Source of the DNA: Thermomicrobiales bacterium
GTDB taxonomy: Bacteria; Chloroflexota; Limnocylindria; Limnocylindrales; CSP1-4
DNA: 9,548 nt
Reading direction: 5' to 3'
NCBI GenBank assembly: GCA_004525275.1
Contig: SPCO01000043.1
Coordinates: forward strand, 1-9,548
Translations under genes and position numbers: made by a program
Shown: positions 1 through 6,590 of the stretch, piece by piece
How the letters are laid out: each line of letters begins with the position of its first letter
Position numbering within the stretch: position 1 is the first letter of the stretch
Notes under the pieces: generated by a model
What the model was told of the DNA's origin: nothing
Seen by the model: the letters and a program-made list of their open reading frames with translations, nothing else
The model's database searches: none

Positions 1-645
1 CATGCTGCCGGTCCGGTCCATGATCAGTACCACGTCGACCGGGGTCACCGGCGACTTGCCGCACGCGCCGTTACAGGCGGCGGCCGTGACCACGCCGGTC
101 GATCCGCTGTTGACGCCGACGACCCTGGCGAATGAGTAGGGCGTCGTGGCCGCGCCGCTGATGAACACGGTGTTGCACTTGTCCCCGACCGACGGAACGC
201 ACGATGAGAAACGCGTCGGCCCGGCGCCCAGGAAGTCGCTGGCGACCGGAGCGCGGCCCATGGACTTGCTCGGATCGCAGACGATCGGGATGTCGCGGGA
301 TATGTATGGCTTGGCCGGGGTGCTGGTGTCGACGCCGATCAGGCACTTGTATTCGATCTTATACGCAGACGGGGGCAGGCCTGGGTAGTTGGCCTGGACC
401 GTCTTGTCGATCAGGCTGTTGACGGCCGCCGCCGAGCCCGCGACGGACCCGTCGACCGGCATCACCGTGCCCCCGGCCAGGGCTGCCGAGTCCATGGCGT
501 TGACCAGGATCTGGCGATTGTTCCGAAGCATGCCGACATCCACGACCAGGCCGGCGAAGGCCAGGATGACGACCAGGACGAGCGCGAACAAGACGATGAT
601 CTGACCGTGTTCCCGATCTCCGTCGGTGCGCCGCACGCGGATCAT
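1..645 (-). CDS. TadG-like Flp pilus assembly protein with vWA domain (3' end outside window)
   Basis: This gene runs off the left edge, and 215 codons are visible. The N-terminus is a short charged stretch, then a single membrane helix at about residues 16-38 that starts GQIIVLFALVL, and then VVDVGMLRNNRQILVNAMDS. That is the typical opening of Tad/TadG proteins (putative Flp pilus-assembly family). A Cys-containing extracytoplasmic region follows (Cys 101, 123, 149, 157, 191, 195). The last visible residues, VDVVLIMDRTGSM at 203-215, match the first strand and MIDAS motif (DxTxS, D210-S214) of a von Willebrand factor A domain. TadG proteins are anchored in the inner membrane and are thought to help assemble or stabilise Tad pili. 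The ATG lies 8 bp after the TadE-like stop, so the two are probably one transcript. A GGAG element sits about 12 nt upstream, a long spacing, so the exact start is slightly uncertain. The order tadE then tadG is usual. Confidence 0.88.
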   Translation of the reverse strand, partial: MIRVRRTDGDREHGQIIVLFALVLVVILAFAGLVVDVGMLRNNRQILVNAMDSAALAGGTVMPVDGSVAGSAAAVNSLIDKTVQANYPGLPPSAYKIEYKCLIGVDTSTPAKPYISRDIPIVCDPSKSMGRAPVASDFLGAGPTRFSSCVPSVGDKCNTVFISGAATTPYSFARVVGVNSGSTGVVTAAACNGACGKSPVTPVDVVLIMDRTGSM

Positions 646-653
646 GACCGCGG

Positions 654-1121
654 CTACTCCCGCACCATTTGGACGCTCGACCCGAGGTCGATCGTCTGCC
701 CGAAGAGCAGCGGGAAGAACGTGTGATAGGAGTAGTTGACGTTGACCTGCACGGCATCGCCGGCCTGCGAGCTCGTCGCTGAGGCGAACGAGCAGGATCC
801 CGACGTTGCGATGGCGACGCACGCGGTCTTGACCCCGATGTTGCCGACGACCAGTCCCGTAGACATGGACAACACCTTGCCCTGGGCCACGCCGGGGATC
901 GTTGTCGGGTCGGAGGCGATGATCGCCTGGCGGGCGCCCTCGCGGGCCGCGCTGATGACGGTCATCCGCGAATACAGCAGGAAGCCGAAGTCGAGGATCC
1001 CCGACAGGACCAGCAGGAAGGCGGGCAGGACGAGGGCGAATTCGACCAGGGCCTGACCACGCGTACGTGGTCGTCGGCGGGATCGCCGCGAGCGAGGTCC
1101 TGAGGTTCGAAGGTTCGGCAC
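654..1121 (-). CDS. TadE-like pilus assembly pseudopilin
   Basis: The product is a 155-residue TadE-family protein. A basic cytoplasmic leader (residues 1-21, mostly Arg/Ser/Pro) is followed by GQALVEFALVLPAFLLVLSG (22-41), which carries the conserved Glu27 and the hydrophobic membrane helix (about 27-49). Next comes the family signature with R52 and EGARQAI (61-67). The remaining ~90 residues are extracytoplasmic, with one Cys pair (C101, C110) that could form a disulfide. TadE proteins are minor pseudopilins processed by a prepilin peptidase and are needed for Tad (tight adherence) pilus formation. The start is GTG at 1121, with only a weak purine-rich stretch (GAGAAG) upstream. The stop is 8 bp before the TadG-like start, so the two genes are probably co-transcribed. 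The prepilin, the TadA ATPase and the TadB/C platform genes are not in the window. Confidence 0.9.
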   Translation of the reverse strand: MPNLRTSGPRSRRSRRRPRTRGQALVEFALVLPAFLLVLSGILDFGFLLYSRMTVISAAREGARQAIIASDPTTIPGVAQGKVLSMSTGLVVGNIGVKTACVAIATSGSCSFASATSSQAGDAVQVNVNYSYHTFFPLLFGQTIDLGSSVQMVRE

Positions 1122-1318
1122 GATCTCACTTCTCTAGGTGAACGGGAATGTTGCGAAATCCTGCCCTGTTCGTCGGGTGGAGGCTATGGGACATTGGTAC
1201 CCGCCACCACGATCACCGCGCTGGGATCGCCGGTGACAGCAGGCGACGGAAATCGCTGAACAGGACCTTTGTACGGCTTGGCGTTGCGGGGAAGCCGGTA
1301 CCGTGCAGCGCGGCTCGC
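1122..1318. other. Intergenic region between glycerate kinase and the tad genes
   Basis: These 197 bp separate the end of the four-gene operon from the TadE-like gene on the same strand. They should contain the operon terminator and the tad promoter. The only clear structure is the imperfect hairpin at 1213-1236, listed separately. I see no T-tract typical of an intrinsic terminator and no convincing -10/-35 pair before the TadE-like GTG. On the minus strand the glycerate kinase frame stays open for 44 codons past its TGA, to TAG at 1184-1186. Third-position GC there is clearly lower than in the genes, so I do not call it coding. Confidence 0.6.
1213..1236 (-). terminator. Possible terminator-like hairpin
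   Basis: TCACCG at 1213-1218 is the exact reverse complement of CGGTGA at 1231-1236. The stem can be lengthened by an inner CG/CG pairing with one bulged C, leaving a loop of about 7 nt. It lies about 80 bp past the glycerate kinase stop, where an operon terminator would be expected. There is no following run of T on either strand, so Rho-dependent termination, or a chance repeat in GC-rich DNA, is equally possible. Confidence 0.25.
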
Positions 1319-2482
1319 TCAGCCCTCGATCGAGATCAGGCGTCCGAGGCGTTCCCCGGCGCGCTCCAGCGGATCAACGCCGGCCGCCATCGCGGCTTCG
1401 ACCGACCGTGGTCCCTCGATGACCGGGACCGCGATGGCCCCGACCGCGGCCAGGGCTTCGACGCCCTCAGGCTCCACGCCACCGCCGACCGCGATACATG
1501 GGACACCCGCCGCCTGTGCCCGTAGCGCGACCCCGAGGGCGGTCTTGCCAAAGGCTGTCTGGGCATCGATCCGACCTTCGCCGGTGATGACGAGGTCGGC
1601 TTGCGCGAGGCGTGGCTCGAAGTCGGTCGCGTGCATGACGAGATCCACGCCGGGACGAAGCGCGAACCGGTCAAATGCGCGTTGGATCGCCATCAACGCG
1701 AAACCGACGCCGCCAGCGGCCCCGGCACCCGGCTGGTCGCGCTGCGAGACGGGCCAATCGAGCGCCGGATCGAGGAGATCGCCGAGATGGGCGAGACGCC
1801 CGTCGAGGTCGGCCACCTGCTCTGGCGTCGCCCCTTTTTGCGGGCCGTAGATCGCGGCCGCGCCATCCGGGCCAAGGAGCGGGTTGGTCACGTCGCAGGC
1901 CACGGACAAACGGAGATGACCCAACTCAGGGGCCAGCGCCTCCAGCGTCACCGAATCGAGGACCTCCGGGATGCCGCTGGGCGGCGAGGCTCGCTCTGGC
2001 CGGGGAGAATAGTCCATCCCAAGCGCGCAAAGCATCCCGAAGCCACCGTCTGATGTCGCGCTGCCGCCGATCCCCATGATGACCTCGCGAGCGCCCGATG
2101 CGGCTACCACCCGAAGCAACTCGCCGAGACCCGCCGAGGTGGCGTGGACCGCATCGCGGTCCACGGGGGCGACCCGAGACAGGCCCGAGCATTCGGCCAT
2201 CTCGATGACGGCCCGCTGCCCATCCGCCGATCGAAGCCAACGCGCCCGGATCTGGCGGTGGAGTGGATCCGCAACGATCGCCTCCTGCCACTCCCAGCCA
2301 CCGGCGCCGGCCACGGACTCGAGCGTGCCCTCGCCGCCATCCGCCAGTGGGCAGAGCAGGATCGTGTCGCTTGGTCGAGCGCGGCTCCAGCCGTCCGCCA
2401 GCGCGCGGGCGACCTGGACCGAGCTCAGCGAACCCTTGAATGAGTCGGGCGCGATCAGAACGGTGCGCGGCCGTGCGGTCAC
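1319..2482 (-). CDS. Glycerate kinase, type II (GlxK/GarK family)
   Basis: The product has 387 residues, the usual size for the GlxK/GarK glycerate kinase family, which phosphorylates D-glycerate with ATP. Family signatures appear in order: IAPDSFKGSLS near the N-terminus (10-20), LADGGEGT (46-53), the glycine-rich MGIGGSATSDGG (136-147), ACDVTNPLLG (195-204), YGPQKGA (212-218), GAGAAGGVGFAL (252-263) and the C-terminal TGEGRIDAQT (300-309). The start is GTG. The family N-terminus normally begins only a few residues before IAPDSFKG, which supports this choice although no strong Shine-Dalgarno is visible. It starts 7 bp after the gpgS stop and is the last gene of the operon. Many members of this class make 2-phosphoglycerate, while GpgS needs 3-phosphoglycerate, so the kinase may feed the pathway through phosphoglycerate mutase or recycle glycerate freed from the glycoside. 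Which isomer it makes cannot be read from sequence. Confidence 0.92.
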   Translation of the reverse strand: MTARPRTVLIAPDSFKGSLSSVQVARALADGWSRARPSDTILLCPLADGGEGTLESVAGAGGWEWQEAIVADPLHRQIRARWLRSADGQRAVIEMAECSGLSRVAPVDRDAVHATSAGLGELLRVVAASGAREVIMGIGGSATSDGGFGMLCALGMDYSPRPERASPPSGIPEVLDSVTLEALAPELGHLRLSVACDVTNPLLGPDGAAAIYGPQKGATPEQVADLDGRLAHLGDLLDPALDWPVSQRDQPGAGAAGGVGFALMAIQRAFDRFALRPGVDLVMHATDFEPRLAQADLVITGEGRIDAQTAFGKTALGVALRAQAAGVPCIAVGGGVEPEGVEALAAVGAIAVPVIEGPRSVEAAMAAGVDPLERAGERLGRLISIEG

Positions 2483-2489
2483 GAGCCGA

Positions 2490-4475
2490 TCACGATTTCG
2501 GAGAACGCCGCCGTGGGGCCGCCTTGGGTCGGTCGGCTGCTGCTGCTGCCTGCTCGCCGGCGGTCCCGGGCGGACGTCGTCGTTCGAGGTACTCCGGGAT
2601 CCGGATCATCGGTGGACGTTCCTGGTCGGCCAGCTCGATGATCTCCAGGGACAGGCGGCCCTTGCCGGAACGGGGCAGCTTCATGGTCGAGCCAAGCTCG
2701 GCGAACAACCGCACCTTGCGGCGCTCCTCGAGGCGCTTCATCACCGCTTGCAGGATCACGAAGGACATTCGCGACAGGCCCTCAAGTTCCTGATTGCGAT
2801 GAACCCGACGTTCCAGGTCCACCTGGCCGAGCCCCTCGATCCCGGCCCGCTCGGTCGCGTCGATGAGGTGCCCGATCTCGACCGCGTAGCCTGTGAAGAA
2901 CGGGATCGACTCGAGGAGCGCGCGCCGGCCGGCGTACTCGCCCGAAAGTGGCTGGATCATCCCCGACAGCTCCGGGTAGAAGAGGTTGATGAGCGGGCGC
3001 GCCACGAGCTCCGTGACCCTGCCGCCGCCGCCTTCATTGAGCACACCGCCCTCGACGATCGGGCGCTGGTAATAGCCCTTGACGTATTGCAGGCGCGGCT
3101 CGTGGAGGAGTGGCCCGAGCGTCCCGTAGACCATCCGGGGATGCCAGTGCTTCACGTCCGTATCGGCCCACACGACGATGTCACCGGATGTTTCGAACAG
3201 AGATTTCCAGAGCGCCTCGCCCTTGCCCACGAAGGAGCCGTAGCGGGGCAGGACATCGGGATGCTGGACGACCCGGGCACCCTCCGCCTCGGCGATCTCC
3301 CGGGTCCGATCGGTCGATGCCGAATCGATGACCAGGACCTCGTCCAGGAGCGGCACTCGTCCGACCATCTCGCGCATCGCTCGTCGCACGATGGGCCCGA
3401 TCGTCTCCTCCTCGTTGAGTGTGGGCAGGACGAGACTGATCGTCAGACGCTGCTTCTCCTTGAGCGTGACGAGACGGCGCAGGTCGGCGAATTCAGCGTG
3501 GTGGAAGTTTGATTCACCGAACCAGCGTTCGACCCGGGCCGGGACGGCCCTTGCCTCCTCGGCGGCTCGATCGGCGGCGGCGAGCGTCTCCGCCCGCGCG
3601 GCCAACTGCTCGAACGTCGCGCGCTCGATGGTCTCCCTGGTCTTGACGATCATGACGCTCGGCTTCGCCCGAGCCGCGATCGATTCCGGCAACGCGCCGA
3701 AGAGATAGGTCTCGCCGTCTGTCCCGCTGGCCTGGGTGGAGGCGCCCATGACGACGAGGTCCGCCTTCTCAGCTTCCTTCAGGATCGCGTTCCGGACGTT
3801 GGGAGCCTCCTGCAGGATCCCTTCGCTTCGGCCGCTGATGTGCTGTTTGATGAACGAGGCAAGCGCCCGCTCCGCCTGGGCCCGGACCGCGAGCGTGATG
3901 CCGGGCGGGACGAGATGCAGGATCGTGACCGTTGCATCGTGGTGACGGGCGATTGCATCGGCGAAATGCAGCGCGAGCTCCGCGTGTGGACCGCCTCGGA
4001 CCGGGACGAGGATGCGCTGGATGGGCTTGGTCCCGCGTTGTTTGACGACGGCGATGTCGCATGGCGCGTCGCGCACGACTTCGTCGATCGTGGTCGAGAA
4101 GATGGTCGGACCGCCCGCATCCCGTCCACCGGCCGCGCGTCCACCCCAACCGAAGATGATGAGATCGGCTTCCTGCTCGGCCGATGCCTCGATGATCCCC
4201 TCGGCGGCATGGCGGCCGATTCGGACGATCGGGTGGATCGTGGATCCGGGCGGCGCGAAATCAAGGACCCGCTGGAGCAGCCGTCGAGCGTGTCTGGCCC
4301 GGGTGGCACCCTCCGACAGGGGCATCCCCTCGGGGACTTCCACGATGCCCAGAGCCGACAGCTCACCGGCTCTGCGATCGAGCATCGCGGCTCCGAGCCG
4401 GATGAGTTCCTCGGCGGTCAGTGGATTGGCGACCGGGATGAGGATCCGTGAGGGCAGCGGCGCCTTGATGGCCAT
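2490..4475 (-). CDS. gpgS: Glucosyl-3-phosphoglycerate synthase fused to two N-terminal UspA domains
   Basis: The product has 661 residues with three modules. Residues ~8-147 and ~151-279 are tandem universal-stress-protein folds: each opens with a RILIPV/RILVPV strand and ends with a DIAVVK/SVMIVK strand, and the second carries VVMGAS (241-246). A charged helical linker (~280-335) follows. Residues ~344-600 are a GT-A glycosyltransferase of the GpgS type (GT81): ISLVLPTLNEEETIG (346-360), VIDSASTDRT, GKGEALWKSL (417-426), the metal-binding ADTD (D438, D440), IQPLSGEYAGRR (507-518), GYAVEIGHLIDA (529-540) and VHRN with H559, placed like the metal-ligand His of mycobacterial GpgS. GpgS transfers glucose from a nucleotide sugar to 3-phosphoglycerate, the first step toward glucosylglycerate-type solutes or methylglucose polysaccharides. 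The tail (~630-661) is Ala/Pro/Arg-rich and looks disordered. The ATG overlaps the upstream stop (TGATG), indicating translational coupling. Characterised GpgS proteins are about half this length, and the extra length is the Usp part. Confidence 0.9.
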   Translation of the reverse strand: MAIKAPLPSRILIPVANPLTAEELIRLGAAMLDRRAGELSALGIVEVPEGMPLSEGATRARHARRLLQRVLDFAPPGSTIHPIVRIGRHAAEGIIEASAEQEADLIIFGWGGRAAGGRDAGGPTIFSTTIDEVVRDAPCDIAVVKQRGTKPIQRILVPVRGGPHAELALHFADAIARHHDATVTILHLVPPGITLAVRAQAERALASFIKQHISGRSEGILQEAPNVRNAILKEAEKADLVVMGASTQASGTDGETYLFGALPESIAARAKPSVMIVKTRETIERATFEQLAARAETLAAADRAAEEARAVPARVERWFGESNFHHAEFADLRRLVTLKEKQRLTISLVLPTLNEEETIGPIVRRAMREMVGRVPLLDEVLVIDSASTDRTREIAEAEGARVVQHPDVLPRYGSFVGKGEALWKSLFETSGDIVVWADTDVKHWHPRMVYGTLGPLLHEPRLQYVKGYYQRPIVEGGVLNEGGGGRVTELVARPLINLFYPELSGMIQPLSGEYAGRRALLESIPFFTGYAVEIGHLIDATERAGIEGLGQVDLERRVHRNQELEGLSRMSFVILQAVMKRLEERRKVRLFAELGSTMKLPRSGKGRLSLEIIELADQERPPMIRIPEYLERRRPPGTAGEQAAAAADRPKAAPRRRSPKS

Positions 4476-5842
4476 CAGGCCTCGTTCCAGCGGCTAACCA
4501 GATACGGCTTGAGGAGCTCGAACTCTCGCGCTTGACGTTCTACGCGCTCTTCCGCCTGGTCCGTCGTGACGCTCCGGTTCTCGATGACGAAGCTTCCGAC
4601 CCGACCGAAGTAGATCGGAACGAGGGCAGCTACGATCGTCTCGAGCGATGGTTTCGGGTCGCGTGCCGCGATGATCATGTCGTAGATGACGCGCGCCCAT
4701 AAGTCGTCCGGGAAGTGGAAGGCGGCGACCGCATCGGCCATCTCCAGGGTGGTTGCCGTCGTCGAGGCGACATCGCCGCCAAGGCCCAACTTGGTCCGGG
4801 CTGAATCCTCCAGCCGACCCGCTTCGGCGGCGAGTTCCAGCACCGTCTCGAGGGTTTCGGGCGCGAGCATCTTCGCCCACGTTTCGGCGAGCGTCAGCGA
4901 ACCGACGTGGAACTCGGACAGCAGCCGGAGCGTGTTGACCTCCAGCGGCGGTGGGTCGATGAAGCGCTCGAACCCGTAGGCGGGCACGTCGTGACTGCCG
5001 TGGATGGAGGTCCACTGGTCTGGGTATCGGTTGGCCAGTTCCAGGATCGTTCCAACGACCTGGCGGAACATCGGCCCGAGGTCGGAGCCCGGGTCCTTTG
5101 GATCGTGGATCTTGGCCCCGAGCCGGGTCTGACAAACGGCGAACCCCGCGGTGATCGCGGACGTCGTCATCCAGATGTCGATGCCGAATCGGCTGATCTC
5201 CGGTGTCCAGTCATCAAGCGCCAGATAGTGCTTGATGAGATCGCCGGACACCCCGAAGTCGCCACCGATCGGCTGACGGATACGATGACCATAGAGCGCC
5301 CGGGTGAGCGGGTAGGTGACGGTGTTGGTGATCGTGCCGTCGAACTTGTAGCGGGCGTAGAGCGGCGCGACGAAGTCGTAGCCGCCCTTGAGGATCGGCC
5401 CGGCGAGCAATTCGATCCACTCGGGCACGATGCTCCGAAGGTCGCTGTCGACGACGACCAGGGCCTGGACCTGGAGGGCGTCCGCCATCTCGAAGATCGT
5501 CCGCAGAGCTGCGCCCTTGCCGCCGACGCCGTCGATCTCCGGATAGGTCAGGCTCACTCGCTCGAGCTTGTTGGTCGGCCGGACGAGCAGGATCTGCTCG
5601 ATATAGTCCGGCGGCTCCGTCTCGATCACGACGCGACCGGTGCCATCGGGCGATCCAGCGTCTGAATTGACGACGACCGGGTGGAGATCCGGGAAGTACT
5701 GGACAAGGCCTGCCTGCGCCGCGCGGACGACATAACCAATCGTCGCAGCGTTCTTGAAGCTCGGGATGCCCACCATGATATCGACCCGACCGAGTCGCGA
5801 GATCTCGTCGCGGATGGCCGGTGTCAGGGCTGTCTCTGGCAC
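4475..5842 (-). CDS. GT-A glycosyltransferase, mannosylglycerate-synthase-like
   Basis: The product has 455 residues. An N-terminal GT-A domain shows MVGIPSFKNAATIGYVV (23-39), GGKGAALRTIF (107-117), the DxD-type metal site VVDSD (D132, D134), PEWIELLAGPI, RQPIGGDFGVSG (189-200), RFGIDIWMT (218-226) and H246 in KIHDPKD. This order (GKG, DxD, QP-GG, FGID-W, His) resembles GT78 mannosylglycerate synthase and, more distantly, GpgS. The rest is mostly helical. Family members transfer a sugar from a nucleotide donor to a small carboxylated acceptor such as glycerate. With gpgS next door, a role in making a mono- or di-glycosylglycerate is reasonable, but the donor and acceptor are unknown. The GTG start at 5842 has GGAGG only 1 nt upstream, which is unusually close. 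ATG at 5776 (Met23), right at the first strand, is a possible alternative. The stop overlaps the gpgS start by one base. It begins 18 bp after the ligase-like gene. Confidence 0.78.
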   Translation of the reverse strand: MPETALTPAIRDEISRLGRVDIMVGIPSFKNAATIGYVVRAAQAGLVQYFPDLHPVVVNSDAGSPDGTGRVVIETEPPDYIEQILLVRPTNKLERVSLTYPEIDGVGGKGAALRTIFEMADALQVQALVVVDSDLRSIVPEWIELLAGPILKGGYDFVAPLYARYKFDGTITNTVTYPLTRALYGHRIRQPIGGDFGVSGDLIKHYLALDDWTPEISRFGIDIWMTTSAITAGFAVCQTRLGAKIHDPKDPGSDLGPMFRQVVGTILELANRYPDQWTSIHGSHDVPAYGFERFIDPPPLEVNTLRLLSEFHVGSLTLAETWAKMLAPETLETVLELAAEAGRLEDSARTKLGLGGDVASTTATTLEMADAVAAFHFPDDLWARVIYDMIIAARDPKPSLETIVAALVPIYFGRVGSFVIENRSVTTDQAEERVERQAREFELLKPYLVSRWNEA

Positions 5843-5860
5843 GCCTCCACGATACCACCG

Positions 5861-6550
5861 TCAGCGGCGGGGCATCCCCCCGATGGTCCATTCCGGGTTT
5901 GTTTCGCCCGGTCTGTAGCGACTGTTCGCGGCCTTGTAGGTGAGCCCGCCGAAGCCCTGTCCGCGCCATGAGCCGACCCATGATTCGATCGGCGGTCGGA
6001 CGTAGATACCCAACCGGACAAGGTCCGACTCGACCACGACACCCTCGAGCAGCCGGCGTCGTTCGAGGAGTGGGATGTCGAGCAACCAGGCCTCATCCAG
6101 CCACACGAGGTCCGTTGCGACGAAGCTGATCTCCTCGCCCTCTTCGAGCGTTCTGGCTTTGAGTGCCGCCTCGCGAAGGGCGACGGCATCGACCGCGCGA
6201 TTGCGCCGGAGGCCGATGAGCGAGCCCAGCGACGGGCTCTCGATCGAATATCCGAAGGTCGTGACGCCGTGCTGGACCGCCTGCTTGGTGAGGTAGCCGT
6301 CGAGAACGAGCCCGGTTGCGCGCAATCCCGAGACGAGGGCGTCGAGGATGGCATCGACACCGTCGATCGGGTCGGCCTGTTCGTCGACCAGCAGGGCCCC
6401 GGCGACATCGATCGCGGCCAGGGCCCGGACGCCGACCCACAGCGGCTCGACGATCGGGTCGAGGATCTTGGCCGGTGAACCGGAACCGTAGATCTGCGGC
6501 CGAAGCGAGCTGAGGAGGTCCCGCGGATCGCTCGTTTCATCGTGTTGCAT
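5861..6550 (-). CDS. DNA-ligase-like adenylation-domain protein lacking catalytic residues
   Basis: The product has 229 residues and resembles the nucleotidyltransferase domain of ATP-dependent DNA ligases. EPLWVGVRAL (35-44) aligns with ligase motif I (EPKxDGxRAL-like). VLDGYL (82-87) aligns with the motif III DGE region. FVATDLVWLDEAWLLDIPLL (143-162) followed by ERRRLLE aligns with the motif IIIa block. GFGGLTYKAANSRYRPG (199-215) aligns with motif IV (EGL-xK-xxSxYxPG), and NPEW (218-221) is where motif V begins. However, the motif I Lys and Asp are Leu37 and Val39, the motif III Glu is Tyr86, the motif IV Glu is Gly201, and the KxK lysines after the Trp are absent because the protein ends there. 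No OB-fold domain follows. The fold is probably kept without ligase chemistry, for example for binding nucleotide or nucleic acid. The ATG has AGGA 8-11 nt upstream. First gene of the operon; no frameshift is apparent. Confidence 0.7.
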   Translation of the reverse strand: MQHDETSDPRDLLSSLRPQIYGSGSPAKILDPIVEPLWVGVRALAAIDVAGALLVDEQADPIDGVDAILDALVSGLRATGLVLDGYLTKQAVQHGVTTFGYSIESPSLGSLIGLRRNRAVDAVALREAALKARTLEEGEEISFVATDLVWLDEAWLLDIPLLERRRLLEGVVVESDLVRLGIYVRPPIESWVGSWRGQGFGGLTYKAANSRYRPGETNPEWTIGGMPRR

Positions 6551-6590
6551 CGACGCATCCTACCCGCTCCAGCGCGGCTATCATCCGCCA
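6551..6590. promoter_or_regulatory. Divergent promoter region with two leaderless-type -10 boxes
   Basis: Only 40 bp separate the ATG of the ligase-like gene (minus) from the GTG of the transporter (plus). On the minus strand TAGGAT occupies 6562-6557, 6 nt before the ATG. On the plus strand TATCAT occupies 6579-6584, also 6 nt before the GTG. Both fit the TAnnnT -10 consensus at the distance expected when transcription starts at or next to the start codon. Neither has a recognisable -35. The transporter has no Shine-Dalgarno, which agrees with leaderless translation. The ligase-like gene also has AGGA within its -10 box, so ordinary initiation is not excluded there. Confidence 0.55.

Noticed and set aside
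1184..1318. In-frame extension of the glycerate kinase past its stop (44 codons)
   Set aside because: It would require stop-codon readthrough, third-position GC is lower than in the genes, and the kinase is already full length.
1148..1525. Plus-strand frame starting in the intergenic gap and running into the glycerate kinase region
   Set aside because: Mostly antisense to the kinase, with no recognisable domain or ribosome-binding site.
2076..3512. Long open frame on the plus strand (478 codons) opposite gpgS and the glycerate kinase
   Set aside because: It lies antisense to two well-supported genes and crosses their junction. Its composition (Arg/Asp/His-rich) and lack of any family motif mark it as a product of high GC.
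4907..5665. Plus-strand open frame of 252 codons opposite the glycosyltransferase
   Set aside because: Antisense shadow of a gene with clear glycosyltransferase motifs. No start context or domain supports it.
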